A DNA stretch of 64,000 nt. It comes from CAWHQZ01 sp963831645. Its GTDB lineage: Bacteria; Pseudomonadota; Alphaproteobacteria; Rhizobiales; Aestuariivirgaceae. The position numbers and the translations under genes are program-made. The stretch covers positions 1-64,000 of the forward strand of contig CAWHQZ010000006.1 of the NCBI GenBank assembly GCA_963831645.1. Direction: 5' to 3'. Shown piece after piece: positions 45,976-54,604 of the stretch. Every line of letters starts with the position of its first letter. The first letter of the stretch is position 1. A model generated the notes under the pieces. The model was not told where the DNA came from. It ran no database searches and saw only the letters and a program-made list of their open reading frames with translations.

Positions 45976-45992
45976 CCGTGACCGATGAAATT

Positions 45993-47006
45993 CTACTTGG
46001 CGATGCAGGTGTCGGCCGTCTCCGGCGTGCAGACGTCGAGACCGGTATAAGTCGGATCGGTCGGTGCTGCTCCGCCGCCCTTCATTGCGTTGAAGGCCTG
46101 CATGGTTTTGTAGCCCATTTCGAAAGGCCGCTGACCGACCTGGCCGAGCGACAGACCTTCTTTCATCTGTTCGATCTGCACGGGAAGTGTGTCGGCAACG
46201 ACCAGCGCAAGCGCCTTGCTGGCAATCTTGTCCTTGTACTTTTCGACCGCGGCGCGGTTGGCGTCGGGGACGAACTGCGGGAAGCCGCCCGTCGGGATGA
46301 AGGCATCGAGGTTGGGGTTCTTTGCCATGATGTCTTCAAACTGCTGCACCGACCGCGGGAAGTCGTCGTCGGTGTAGAGCGGGCAGCCCTCGATTTCCGT
46401 CCAGCCGTTCTGTCCGGTCAGCTGCTCGCCGGGCGAAGCGGCGGACTTCACGCCCGACAGCGTATCGCGGATGCCCTGCATACGCTCGTTATGATTGGCC
46501 GCTGCCGCACCACCCGACTGGATGCACAAGGATCCGCCGCTCGGCTTGATCTTCTGGGCGAGCTTGGCCAGGTTGACGCCGATCTCATAGTTATGCGTGC
46601 CGATATAGGCGGTGCGCAGGTCCTTGTTTTCGGGAAGCACGTCCGCGTCCCATGTCAGGACCGGGATGCCTGCATCCTTGGCCGCTTGCAATGCCACGGC
46701 CATGGCCGCCGCATTGGCGGGGGCAACGGCGATGCCGTCGACCTTCTTGGCAACCAGGTCCTGGACGATCTGCACCTGTTCTTCGCCGCCGCCATGTTCG
46801 CCGGGTCCGATGTACATGCACTCGAAGGCGCCATTTGATTCCGCTTCGGCCTTCTTGCAGCCGTCACGCGCCTGGTCGAAAAACGGATTGTTCATGTTCT
46901 TGGGCACCAGGGCGAAGGTGTACTTCGTCTGTGCTGCTGCGGCGCCGGCCACGGAAAGTGCGCCGATGGCGACAGCCGCGGTCAACAGATATTTCCTCAT
47001 CATCAA
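45993..47006 (-). CDS. Sugar/cyclitol ABC transporter substrate-binding protein (ribose type)
   Basis: A 337-aa periplasmic binding protein. MMMRKYLLTAAVAIGALSVA is a signal peptide with cleavage near 'AAAQT'. 'TKYTFALVPKNMNNPFFDQA', 'KKVDGIAVAPANAAAMAVAL', 'VLTWDADVLPENKDLRTAYI', 'LAQKIKPSGGSLCIQSGGAA' and 'SLGQVGQRPFEMGYKTMQAF' fit the type-1 periplasmic binding fold of RbsB/MocB-like receptors. The unusual Cys pairs ('ECMYIG', 'EGCPLY', 'DVCTPETADTC') could form disulfides. It is the last gene of the operon ATPase-permease-receptor and is followed by a terminator. Ligand by context: inositol or rhizopine. Confidence 0.85.
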   Translation of the reverse strand: MMMRKYLLTAAVAIGALSVAGAAAAQTKYTFALVPKNMNNPFFDQARDGCKKAEAESNGAFECMYIGPGEHGGGEEQVQIVQDLVAKKVDGIAVAPANAAAMAVALQAAKDAGIPVLTWDADVLPENKDLRTAYIGTHNYEIGVNLAKLAQKIKPSGGSLCIQSGGAAAANHNERMQGIRDTLSGVKSAASPGEQLTGQNGWTEIEGCPLYTDDDFPRSVQQFEDIMAKNPNLDAFIPTGGFPQFVPDANRAAVEKYKDKIASKALALVVADTLPVQIEQMKEGLSLGQVGQRPFEMGYKTMQAFNAMKGGGAAPTDPTYTGLDVCTPETADTCIAK

Positions 47007-47053
47007 TCCTCCACTTTGCTACTGACGTCCGGGCGGGGATCCGACCGGAGTTT

Positions 47054-48163
47054 CTAGCGGGCCCTCCGGGGCAGGAACCTTTCCATCAGCGCGCCGAGAA
47101 GCGATTTGCCGCCTGTCTGCATGCCAAGAAGGACCGCGAGAATGATGAAGGCGCCGACGAATGCGCCCTGCCAATTGGAATCTATTCCGGCCATCAGCAG
47201 TGCGTTGCGGATGACCTCGAGAAGAGCCGATCCGACCACGGCGCCGTAGGCGGTACCGGCCCCGCCCATGAGATTGGCGCCGCCGATCACCGTCCCGGCG
47301 ATGACCCGCAACTCATACGACTGACCCATGGCGTTGATGGCCGAGCCGGAGTAGCCGAGGATCAATAGCGAGGCGACGGAAGCGGTGAAGGCCGAGAACA
47401 CGTAGGCCTGGCACTTGATGGCGTCCACCGGAACGCCGGTCAGCCGCGCGGCCTGCTCGTTGCCGCCGATGGCGAACAGGTGTCTGCCCCAAGCCTTGGA
47501 GTTGAAGACATAGCCGACCACCAGTGCAAGTATGACCATCGTCCAGAAATGCGAGGACAGTTGCGGAATCCAGTCCGGAATCCAGTCGTCAGGAGCTTGC
47601 CGAGGAAACTTCGCTTGGCCGATGGCCTTGACGATCGGGGCGTCGGGACCGAATTTGTAGAGCATCTGGTTCTGTGAGAATACGATGGCGAGCGAGCGGG
47701 CGATCGACATCATCCCGAGCGTTACGACAAACGACGACATGCCGACATAGGCAACGAAGTACCCGTTGACGGCGCCGCAGGCGAGCCCGGCGACCAGTCC
47801 CATGGCGAAGGCCACGTACCAGGGGTATTCCCAAGTCAGGAACAACCCCGCCACGATCGCCACGAGCCCCATGATCGAACCCACCGAAAGATCGATTCCG
47901 CCGGTGATGATCACTACCGTCATTCCCAGCGCCATGATGCCAATGGGCGCGAAGTTGCGCGTCATGTTGGCGAAGTTGTCGACCGTTCCGAAGCTGGGTT
48001 CGGTCATCGCCATGCCGAAGCAGAGGACGGCGAGCGCCACTGTCACCCAGAACGCCTGTGCGGCGAGGAGGCGTTGCAGGAAGGTCTGTTCCCTGATCCC
48101 CACGACGTCGGAGATCGCGGCATGGCCGGCTTCCGCCGCGGCTTGCGAAACGCTACGCTGCAC
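47054..48163 (-). CDS. ABC transporter permease (RbsC-like)
   Basis: A 369-aa membrane protein with about 10 hydrophobic helices. 'FGMAMTEPSFGTVDNFANMT', 'IGIMALGMTVVIITGGIDLS', 'VGSIMGLVAIVAGLFLTWEY', 'SSFVVTLGMMSIARSLAIVF' and 'AFVGAFIILAVLLGMQTGGK' match the branched RbsC/XylH permease family ('TGGIDLSVGS' is its hallmark). It overlaps the ATPase stop by 11 bp and forms the channel of the ribose-type importer. Confidence 0.87.
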   Translation of the reverse strand: MQRSVSQAAAEAGHAAISDVVGIREQTFLQRLLAAQAFWVTVALAVLCFGMAMTEPSFGTVDNFANMTRNFAPIGIMALGMTVVIITGGIDLSVGSIMGLVAIVAGLFLTWEYPWYVAFAMGLVAGLACGAVNGYFVAYVGMSSFVVTLGMMSIARSLAIVFSQNQMLYKFGPDAPIVKAIGQAKFPRQAPDDWIPDWIPQLSSHFWTMVILALVVGYVFNSKAWGRHLFAIGGNEQAARLTGVPVDAIKCQAYVFSAFTASVASLLILGYSGSAINAMGQSYELRVIAGTVIGGANLMGGAGTAYGAVVGSALLEVIRNALLMAGIDSNWQGAFVGAFIILAVLLGMQTGGKSLLGALMERFLPRRAR

Positions 48164-48893
48164 GGATCGCTCCCGTGATTAGCCCGGTGATTTCCTCGGG
48201 CGAGGTGTCAACGGTCTGCTTGTCTGCCACCTTGGCGCCCCGCCTCAGGACCATGATGCGGTCGGAGACCGCAAAGACGTCCGGCATTCGGTGGCTGATC
48301 AGCATTATTGCCACTTTCTGCGCCTTGAGGCGGCGGATCAGATCCAGCACTTCTGCAACCTGGCGCACCGAGATTGCGGCGGTGGGCTCATCCATCAGAA
48401 TGATCTTGGCATTGGACAACCTGGTGCGTGCGATTGCGACCGCCTGGCGCTGACCGCCCGACATTTTTTTGACAACGTCGCGCGGCCGGGTTTCCGACTT
48501 GAGTTCGCGGAAGAGTTCGCCGGAACGGTCGATCATCGCCTGCTTGTCGAGAACCTGGAAGGGCCAGCGGCCTCTATTGATCTCACGGCCGAGAAACACG
48601 TTCTGGGCGGCGGTCAGATTGTCGGCGAGTGCGAGGTCTTGATAAACGACCTCGATGCCCTTCATGCGGGCTTCGACCGGTTTGTGGAAGTGACAGACCT
48701 CCCCTTCGACCGCTACTTCGCCTTCGCTTGGCGGAAAATTGCCGGCTACGAGCTTGACCATGGTGGATTTGCCGGCGCCATTGTCACCCATGAGGCCCAC
48801 GACCTCGCCTGGCTCGACCGAGAAGCTGACGTCGCTCAAGGCCCTGATCGCCCCGAAATTCTTTGAGACGCCGCGCACGTCGAGCAACGTCAT
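48153..48893 (-). CDS. ABC transporter ATP-binding protein, single-domain ribose type
   Basis: A 246-aa ATPase starting MTLLDVRGVSKNFGAIRALS. 'GLMGDNGAGKSTMVKLVAGN' is Walker A, 'VVYQDLALADNLTAAQNVFL' the Q-loop, 'KKMSGGQRQAVAIARTRLSN' the signature, 'AKIILMDEPTAAISVRQVAE' Walker B and 'MLISHRMPDVFAVSDRIMVL' the H-loop. RbsA/MglA partners normally carry two ATPase halves (~500 aa). This one is a single half, like the FrcA/inositol-type transporters of rhizobia, so it must dimerise. First gene of its operon; 48894-49110 holds its promoter region and nothing else I can identify. Confidence 0.87.
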   Translation of the reverse strand: MTLLDVRGVSKNFGAIRALSDVSFSVEPGEVVGLMGDNGAGKSTMVKLVAGNFPPSEGEVAVEGEVCHFHKPVEARMKGIEVVYQDLALADNLTAAQNVFLGREINRGRWPFQVLDKQAMIDRSGELFRELKSETRPRDVVKKMSGGQRQAVAIARTRLSNAKIILMDEPTAAISVRQVAEVLDLIRRLKAQKVAIMLISHRMPDVFAVSDRIMVLRRGAKVADKQTVDTSPEEITGLITGAIRAA

Positions 48894-49110
48894 ATGTTCC
48901 TCCCAAAACGAGCGGTTCCGCTTCTTTGGCGTGATGGGCAAGGCTTCAGGCTAATCGGTGAACCGCCAGCAAGGCAACAGTTTGTTGTCTGGGGACGGGC
49001 CAGAGCGCAAAACGCTTTCGATCCGACCCGGAAGGCTGAAGCCTAACGAGCACGACGAGCGGAGTTAATCTTCGCCGTTTTACGTTAAGCCTGCGGTGCT
49101 CTTCGCAAAG

Positions 49111-49290
49111 TCAGTGACCCCTGATCTGGGCCTCGAGGCGCATGATCTCGTCTTTCAACCTCAGCTTTTTGCGCTTGAGATCGGAGATTGTCAGGTCATC
49201 GGAACTGGGGTGGGCCAGTTCATTTTCGATCTGCAGTTCCAAAGCTTTGTGCTTAGCCGTCAATTCACTCAAGTGCGCCTGAAGCGACAT
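49111..49290 (-). CDS. YdcH/DUF465 family small protein
   Basis: A 59-aa coiled-coil protein. I choose ATG 49290 because GGAGG lies 6 nt upstream; an upstream ATG at 49317 lacks this. It begins MSLQAHLSELTAKHKALELQ and ends 'LKRKKLRLKDEIMRLEAQIR'. The 'L...H..LE..I..E......D.L.I..LKR.KL.LKDEI..L' spacing is the DUF465 signature. It is divergent from a second DUF465 gene. Function unknown. Confidence 0.85.
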   Translation of the reverse strand: MSLQAHLSELTAKHKALELQIENELAHPSSDDLTISDLKRKKLRLKDEIMRLEAQIRGH

Positions 49291-49457
49291 CAAGGCCTCC
49301 ACCTTTGAGATGGTCACACCGGAAAACTATGCCATAAAACGGGGTTTTTGTCGAACCGCAGGGTTAATGTGTTCAGGATTCCCAGGGATTTCAAGGCTCC
49401 GCCTTGCGAACCGGCATCAAAACACGCCACAATGAATGGCTGCGAAGAAGAGCGGCT

Positions 49458-49664
49458 ATGGAACTCGAAGCTGAGGACGAGATTCGCGCCAAACTCGCGG
49501 ACCTGAGACAGCAGCATCGCGACCTTGATGCGGCCATATCCAGCCTTGAGGCCAGCGGCTCGGGCGACCAGTTGCAGCTGCGGCGGCTTAAGAAGCAGAA
49601 ACTACTGCTGAAGGACCAGATACAGAAGCTAATCGACAAGCTCATTCCGCCGATCATTGCCTGA
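49458..49664 (+). CDS. YdcH/DUF465 family small protein, second copy
   Basis: A 68-aa coiled-coil protein from ATG 49458, beginning MELEAEDEIRAKLADLRQQH and containing 'DLDAAISSLEASGSGDQLQL' and 'LRRLKKQKLLLKDQIQKLID'. Same DUF465 pattern as its divergent neighbour, with an extra hydrophobic end 'KLIPPIIA'. The DUF465 pair before purE is a recurrent arrangement in Rhizobiales. Confidence 0.85.
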   Translation: MELEAEDEIRAKLADLRQQHRDLDAAISSLEASGSGDQLQLRRLKKQKLLLKDQIQKLIDKLIPPIIA

Positions 49665-49706
49665 GAGCCCGTGTGGACCGCCGGTCGAGCCGCCTCTTGA
49701 TGCCGC

Positions 49707-50219
49707 ATGCCGAAAGCGAACGCGCCCAAAATAGCCATCATCATGGGAAGCCAGTCCGACTGGGAGACCATGAAACATGCAGCCCTGACCCTCGACAGGC
49801 TCGGCATCCGTCATGATTGCCGGGTGATCTCCGCCCATCGGACGCCGTCGCGGCTCTATGACTTCGCCCGAAAGGCCCAGCGCGCCGGCTTCCAGATCAT
49901 CATCGCCGGGGCCGGTGGAGCCGCTCATCTTCCCGGCATGACGGCGTCGCTGACCGCCTTGCCCGTGTTTGGCGTACCGGTCGAAACCGCTGCGCTCAAA
50001 GGCCAGGACAGCCTGCTTTCGATCGTCCAGATGCCGGCCGGCATTCCTGTCGGCACGCTCGCCATTGGCCAGGCGGGCGCAATCAATGCGGCCTTGCTTG
50101 CGGCGGGCGTGCTGGCCCTGAACGACAGGGGCATTGCGCGGGCGCTCGCCAGGTGGCGGGCCCGCCAGTCGAAGGCAGTGGCTTTGAAGCCCCGAATCGA
50201 TGCCCGAAGAGAAGCCTGA
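49707..50219 (+). CDS. purE: 5-(carboxyamino)imidazole ribonucleotide mutase
   Basis: A 170-aa class I PurE. 'KIAIIMGSQSDWETMKHAAL' (substrate-binding GSxSD), 'VISAHRTPSRLYDFARKAQR' (SAHRTP, ~43-48), 'IIAGAGGAAHLPGMTASLTA' and 'LPVFGVPVETAALKGQDSLL' with 'MPAGIPVGTLAIGQAGAINA' are all canonical. It moves the carboxylate of N5-CAIR to C4 in purine synthesis. The purK start overlaps its stop region by 20 bp, giving a coupled purEK pair. Confidence 0.95.
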   Translation: MPKANAPKIAIIMGSQSDWETMKHAALTLDRLGIRHDCRVISAHRTPSRLYDFARKAQRAGFQIIIAGAGGAAHLPGMTASLTALPVFGVPVETAALKGQDSLLSIVQMPAGIPVGTLAIGQAGAINAALLAAGVLALNDRGIARALARWRARQSKAVALKPRIDARREA

Positions 50220-51297
50220 ACGTCCCCTTCCACCCGGCTCGACGATCGGCATCCTCGGTGGAGGCCAGCTTGGGCGCATGCTGGCCGATGCAGCCTCGCG
50301 GCTCGGTTTTCGGTCTCACGTATATTGTCCCGAAGCCCGAAGCCCTGCCTTTCAGGTAACCGACCGGCACACCCAGGCAGCCTATACCGATTGGCCCGCG
50401 CTGGAGAAGTTTGCGCGTTCGGTAGACGTCGTGACCTATGAATTTGAGAACGTTCCCGCCGCATCCGTGGCAATGCTGGCCAAGCTGGCGCCCGTGGCGC
50501 CCGAGCCCTCGGTACTCGAGCTTGCTCAGGACCGGTTTCACGAAAAGTCGTTCATCAGGAATCTCGGTCTGCCGGTAGCCGATTTCTCGCAAGTCTCCTC
50601 TCGCCTGGAGCTGGAGCGCGAGGTGCGCCGGCTCGGTTGCCCCTGCGTTCTCAAGACCCGGCGGATGGGCTACGACGGCAAGGGACAATTCGTGATCCGA
50701 GAAGAGTCCGATCTCGCCGAGGGCTGGCAGACGACCGGCGGCGCCCCGGCCCTGCTCGAATCGTGGGTGGGCTTTTCGGCGGAGCTTTCGGTGATCGTTG
50801 CCCGGGCGGCCGATCACACGTTGCGCATCTTCGACATCGCGCAGAACCGGCACAGAAATCATATTCTCCACTCCTCCACCGTGCCCGCCGACATAGGTCT
50901 CGCGACCGCGGAAGCCGCTCGCCGCATCGGGACGACCATCGCCGAGGCGCTCGACTATGTCGGTGTTCTCGCAGTCGAGCTGTTCCTGGTTCGCGCCGGC
51001 GGCGAGGAAAGCCTTCTGGTCAACGAGATAGCGCCGCGCGTCCACAACTCGGGTCATTGGACGCTCGATGCCTGCCAGCATTCCCAGTTCGAGCTGCATG
51101 TTCGCGCGATCGCCGGGTGGCCGCTTCCCGAGCCGGCCCGGCATTCCGATGTCGAAATGGTCAATCTCCTGGGCGACGATGTTCTTCTCTGGCGCGACTT
51201 TGCCGGCCAGCCGGGAGTGAGCCTCCACCTTTACGGCAAGGACGAGATCCGGCCAGGCCGCAAGATGGGTCATGTGAACCGACTGAAGTCGAAGTGA
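50200..51297 (+). CDS. purK: 5-(carboxyamino)imidazole ribonucleotide synthase
   Basis: A 365-aa ATP-grasp enzyme carboxylating AIR with bicarbonate. 'TIGILGGGQLGRMLADAASR' is the N-terminal GGGQLG motif, 'VVTYEFENVPAASVAMLAKL' follows, 'PCVLKTRRMGYDGKGQFVIR' is the ATP-grasp loop, and 'VNEIAPRVHNSGHWTLDACQ' with 'SQFELHVRAIAGWPLP' the metal/active site. Overlaps purE. Length usual. Confidence 0.95.
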   Translation: MPEEKPERPLPPGSTIGILGGGQLGRMLADAASRLGFRSHVYCPEARSPAFQVTDRHTQAAYTDWPALEKFARSVDVVTYEFENVPAASVAMLAKLAPVAPEPSVLELAQDRFHEKSFIRNLGLPVADFSQVSSRLELEREVRRLGCPCVLKTRRMGYDGKGQFVIREESDLAEGWQTTGGAPALLESWVGFSAELSVIVARAADHTLRIFDIAQNRHRNHILHSSTVPADIGLATAEAARRIGTTIAEALDYVGVLAVELFLVRAGGEESLLVNEIAPRVHNSGHWTLDACQHSQFELHVRAIAGWPLPEPARHSDVEMVNLLGDDVLLWRDFAGQPGVSLHLYGKDEIRPGRKMGHVNRLKSK

Positions 51298-51446
51298 TCG
51301 CGCCTCTCGACAGATTGACCTTCTTCTGCTAATTGCCGCTGACGTTTGGAGGGCGGGTCGCCCTCCGCTTGATCTTCTGGCCGCGCGCCTTTCTTCGGCG
51401 ATGCCGTCACGAGACCTTGCTTCACTCGAACGCAAAGGTTTGGCTA

Positions 51447-51713
51447 GTGCAGGTGATTGTTCGCGACAACAATGTCGATCAGGCGCTCAAGGTGCTGAAG
51501 AAGAAAATGCAGCGCGAAGGCATTTTCCGGGAAATGAAACTTCGCGGACATTACGAAAAGCCATCCGAGAAAAAAGCCCGCGAGAAGGCCGAGGCGATTC
51601 GTCGGGCGCGCAAGCTGCAGCGAAAGAAGCTGCAGCGCGAGGGGCTTTTGCCCGCCCCGAAGAAAGTTGAACGCCCGCTGAACCGCGGCCGACCGGGAAT
51701 GCGGCCCATGTAG
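51447..51713 (+). CDS. rpsU: 30S ribosomal protein S21
   Basis: An 88-aa basic protein from GTG 51447. 'MQVIVRDNNVDQALKVLKKK' and 'MQREGIFREMKLRGHYEKPS' are the S21 core, 'EKKAREKAEAIRRARKLQRK' the basic helix. The C-terminal extension ('RPLNRGRPGMRPM') is typical of Rhizobiales S21. It sits in the small subunit near the anti-Shine-Dalgarno sequence. The position after purK is common in this order. Confidence 0.92.
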   Translation: MQVIVRDNNVDQALKVLKKKMQREGIFREMKLRGHYEKPSEKKAREKAEAIRRARKLQRKKLQREGLLPAPKKVERPLNRGRPGMRPM

Positions 51714-51756
51714 GGCATTTCGAAGTTCACACTTCTCTCGTCAAGGCCGGGCCTGA

Positions 51757-53154
51757 TCAGCTCGACTTGAGGATTTCCTCGACCATCTTCTTGGCGTCGC
51801 CGAACAGCATCATGGTGTTGTCGCGATAAAATAGCGTGTTGTCGATGCCGGCATACCCGGAGGACAATGACCGCTTGACGAACATGACCATGTTCGCCTT
51901 CCACACCTCGAGCACCGGCATGCCGTAGATCGGCGATGCGGGGTCTTCCTTGGCCGCCGGGTTCGTGACGTCGTTGGCGCCGATCACGAAAGCCACGTCG
52001 GTGTTGGCGAACTGGGAATTGATGTCCTCGAGTTCGAAAACTTCATCGTAGGGGACGCTCGCTTCGGCGAGCAGCACGTTCATGTGTCCCGGCATGCGGC
52101 CGGCGACCGGATGAATTGCGTATTTTACCGTGACCCCCGCCTCTTTCAGTAGATCCGCCATTTCGCGCAGCGCGTGCTGGGCCTGCGCCACCGCCATGCC
52201 GTATCCGGGCACGATGATCACCGAGCTGGCGCTCTTCATGAGAAACGCCGCATCCTCCGCCGAACCCCGCTTGACCGGCCTCGCCTCCGCCGCGCCTCCG
52301 GCAGGGGCTGACGTTTCGCCGCCGAAGCCGCCGAGGATGACCGAAAGGAACGAGCGGTTCATGCCGCGGCACATGATGTACGACAGAATGGCGCCGGAGG
52401 AGCCGACCAGCGCGCCCGTTATGATGAGCGCCGGGTTGGAGAGAGTGAAGCCGATGCCCGCCGCCGCCCAGCCCGAGTAGGAGTTGAGCATGGACACCAC
52501 GACCGGCATGTCGGCGCCGCCGATGGGGATGATCATCAGCACGCCGAGCAGGAACGATACCGCGACGATGATCCAGAACAGCACCGCCGATCCGGTGCTG
52601 CAAAACCAAACCATCATCGCCAACAGCAGCAAACCCAGGGCCAGGTTGACGAGATGCTGGCTCTTGAAAACAACCGGCGCCCCGGACACCAGGCCCTGCA
52701 GCTTGAGGAAGGCAACGATCGAGCCGGTGAAGGTGACCGCGCCGATCGCCACGCCCAGTGACATTTCGACGAGACTGCCGGTGTGGATATGCCTGCCCTC
52801 GGCGATGCCGAAGGCAGCAGGCGCATGGAGCGCCGCCGCAGCCACGAAGACCGCCGCCAGACCGACCAGCGAATGGAATGCGGCAACGAGTTGCGGCATG
52901 GCGGTCATGGCGATCCGCCGCGCCGTAACCGCGCCCACGCCACCGCCAAGGGCGAGCCCCGCGACGATGAGGCCCCACGCAAGCCCCGAGGCAGGCGGGG
53001 AAGCGACCAGTGTGGTTACGATAGCGATGGTCATGCCGGCCATGCCGAGAAGATTGCCCCGCCGCGCCGACTCCGGGTTGGAAAGGCCGCGCAGTGCAAT
53101 GATGAACAGTGCCCCGCTCGCCAGATAGAGCAGCGCCGCCAGGTTTCCCGACAT
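51757..53154 (-). CDS. pntB: NAD(P) transhydrogenase subunit beta
   Basis: A 465-aa protein starting MSGNLAALLYLASGALFIIA at 53154. The membrane part has eight or nine helices ('TIAIVTTLVASPPASGLAWG', 'GSIVAFLKLQGLVSGAPVVF'). The C-terminal NADP-binding domain has 'VIIVPGYGMAVAQAQHALRE', 'YAIHPVAGRMPGHMNVLLAE', 'FVIGANDVTNPAAKEDPASP' and 'VMFVKRSLSSGYAGIDNTLF'. It couples proton entry to NADP+ reduction by NADH. Last gene of the pntAA-pntAB-pntB operon. Confidence 0.95.
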   Translation of the reverse strand: MSGNLAALLYLASGALFIIALRGLSNPESARRGNLLGMAGMTIAIVTTLVASPPASGLAWGLIVAGLALGGGVGAVTARRIAMTAMPQLVAAFHSLVGLAAVFVAAAALHAPAAFGIAEGRHIHTGSLVEMSLGVAIGAVTFTGSIVAFLKLQGLVSGAPVVFKSQHLVNLALGLLLLAMMVWFCSTGSAVLFWIIVAVSFLLGVLMIIPIGGADMPVVVSMLNSYSGWAAAGIGFTLSNPALIITGALVGSSGAILSYIMCRGMNRSFLSVILGGFGGETSAPAGGAAEARPVKRGSAEDAAFLMKSASSVIIVPGYGMAVAQAQHALREMADLLKEAGVTVKYAIHPVAGRMPGHMNVLLAEASVPYDEVFELEDINSQFANTDVAFVIGANDVTNPAAKEDPASPIYGMPVLEVWKANMVMFVKRSLSSGYAGIDNTLFYRDNTMMLFGDAKKMVEEILKSS

Positions 53155-53159
53155 GCGGG

Positions 53160-53462
53160 TTACTTGTCCTTTTTCCTGTACATGGCGAGCATCCGGTGCG
53201 TCACGAGAAAGCCGCCGAAGATATTCACTGCGGCGAGAATGAGGGCGAGAAAGCCGAATAGCATCGAAGCAGGCGAGCCTGAGGCGGCGGCCCCGGTCGC
53301 CGTCGCCAAGAGTGCGCCTACTACGATCACCGAGGAAATGGCGTTGGTCACCGACATCAGCGGCGTGTGCAACGCCGGCGTCACGTTCCACACCACGTAG
53401 TAACCGATGAAGATCGCCAGCACGAAGATGGCGAAAAGATAGACGAACGGATCAATGGTCAT
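53160..53462 (-). CDS. pntAB: NAD(P) transhydrogenase subunit alpha, membrane part
   Basis: A 100-aa membrane protein with three to four helices: 'PFVYLFAIFVLAIFIGYYVV', 'ISSVIVVGALLATATGAAAS' and 'MLFGFLALILAAVNIFGGFL'. 'WNVTPALHTPLMSVTNAIS' is the signature loop. In alphaproteobacteria alpha is split into PntAA and PntAB. It overlaps pntAA by 4 bp and precedes pntB by 5 bp. Confidence 0.93.
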   Translation of the reverse strand: MTIDPFVYLFAIFVLAIFIGYYVVWNVTPALHTPLMSVTNAISSVIVVGALLATATGAAASGSPASMLFGFLALILAAVNIFGGFLVTHRMLAMYRKKDK

Positions 53463-54598
53463 TGCGGCGATGCCTCCGAATGAAGCGCGGAATGGATGAT
53501 CTCCCCATCGCGCGTAAGTGCGATGGCTTTGATGATCTCGTCGTTCCAGTCGATTTTGAGCGAGCCGTCTTCGGCTGTGATGAGATCGATGAGGTTCTGA
53601 AGGTTCCTGGCATAAAGCGCAGAAGCGTTGCCGGACAGTCGGGAGGCGAGGTTGAGATGTCCCATGATGTAGACCCCGCCATGCTCCACTGTTTGCCCGG
53701 GCCTGGACAAGGCGCAGTTTCCGCCGCGTTCCACCGCAAGATCAACGATGACCGAACCGGCTTTCATGCTTTCCACCATTTGCCGGCTGACCAGCTGCGG
53801 GGCCGGGCGGCCTGGGATGAGAGCCGTGGTTATGACGATGTCCTGGCCGGCGATGTGATCGGCGATGAGCTTTGCCTGCCGCTGCCGATCCTGCTCCGAG
53901 AGTTCGCTGGCGTAACCCCCGGCCGTCGCTGCATCCTTCAGGCCTTCGACGAAGATGAACTTGGCGCCCAGGCTCTGCACCTGCTCGGCGACGGCGGCGC
54001 GGACATCGGTTGCCGAGATGACGGCGCCGAGGCGTCTGGCGGTTGCAATCGCCTGCAGTCCCGCCACGCCGGCACCCATGACGAAAACCCTGGCTGGCGG
54101 CACGGTCCCGGCGGCGGTCATCATCATCGGGAATGCCCGGCTGAACTGCGCAGCGGCATCGATCACCGCCTTGTAGCCGGCGAGATTGGCTTGCGACGAA
54201 AGGACGTCCATCGACTGGGCGCGCGAGATGCGCGGCATGAGTTCCATGGAGAATAGAGAAAGGCCGAGCTTGGCCAGGGCAACGAGCCCCGGCCGGTCGC
54301 CGTAGGGGTCCATCTGTCCGATGATCACCGCTCCCTTTTTGACCGGCGCGAAGGTGTCGGCGTCGGGGCGGCGCACCGTCAGGATCAGGTCGCAGTCCGC
54401 CCACGCGGCGGCGTCCTCGCCGATGCTGGCGCCCGCCTTGATGTAGGCTTCATCGGCAATGAAGGAGCCGCTGCCTGCGCGCTTCTGGACAACGACGCCG
54501 AGGCCTTTTTTGACGTAGGCCCGGACCGTGTCCGGGACGGCGGCGACGCGCGCTTCGCCGGGGGCCGCCTCAGCGGGAATGCCGATTTTGATGGCCAC
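53459..54598 (-). CDS. pntAA: NAD(P) transhydrogenase subunit alpha, NAD-binding part
   Basis: A 379-aa soluble domain I. It begins MAIKIGIPAEAAPGEARVAA; 'VPDTVRAYVKKGLGVVVQKR', 'LSLFSMELMPRISRAQSMDV', 'VFVMGAGVAGLQAIATARRL' (NAD motif), 'GAVISATDVRAAVAEQVQSL' and 'GSVIVDLAVERGGNC' are all as in PntA/alanine dehydrogenase family. First pnt gene; 6 bp after the COX IV-like small gene. Confidence 0.95.
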   Translation of the reverse strand: MAIKIGIPAEAAPGEARVAAVPDTVRAYVKKGLGVVVQKRAGSGSFIADEAYIKAGASIGEDAAAWADCDLILTVRRPDADTFAPVKKGAVIIGQMDPYGDRPGLVALAKLGLSLFSMELMPRISRAQSMDVLSSQANLAGYKAVIDAAAQFSRAFPMMMTAAGTVPPARVFVMGAGVAGLQAIATARRLGAVISATDVRAAVAEQVQSLGAKFIFVEGLKDAATAGGYASELSEQDRQRQAKLIADHIAGQDIVITTALIPGRPAPQLVSRQMVESMKAGSVIVDLAVERGGNCALSRPGQTVEHGGVYIMGHLNLASRLSGNASALYARNLQNLIDLITAEDGSLKIDWNDEIIKAIALTRDGEIIHSALHSEASPQ

Positions 54599-54604
54599 GG
54601 AAAT

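Noticed and set aside
46652..47368. A plus-strand 238-aa ORF across the receptor/permease boundary
   Set aside because: It spans two clear minus-strand genes and has an Arg/Cys-rich composition typical of antisense frames.
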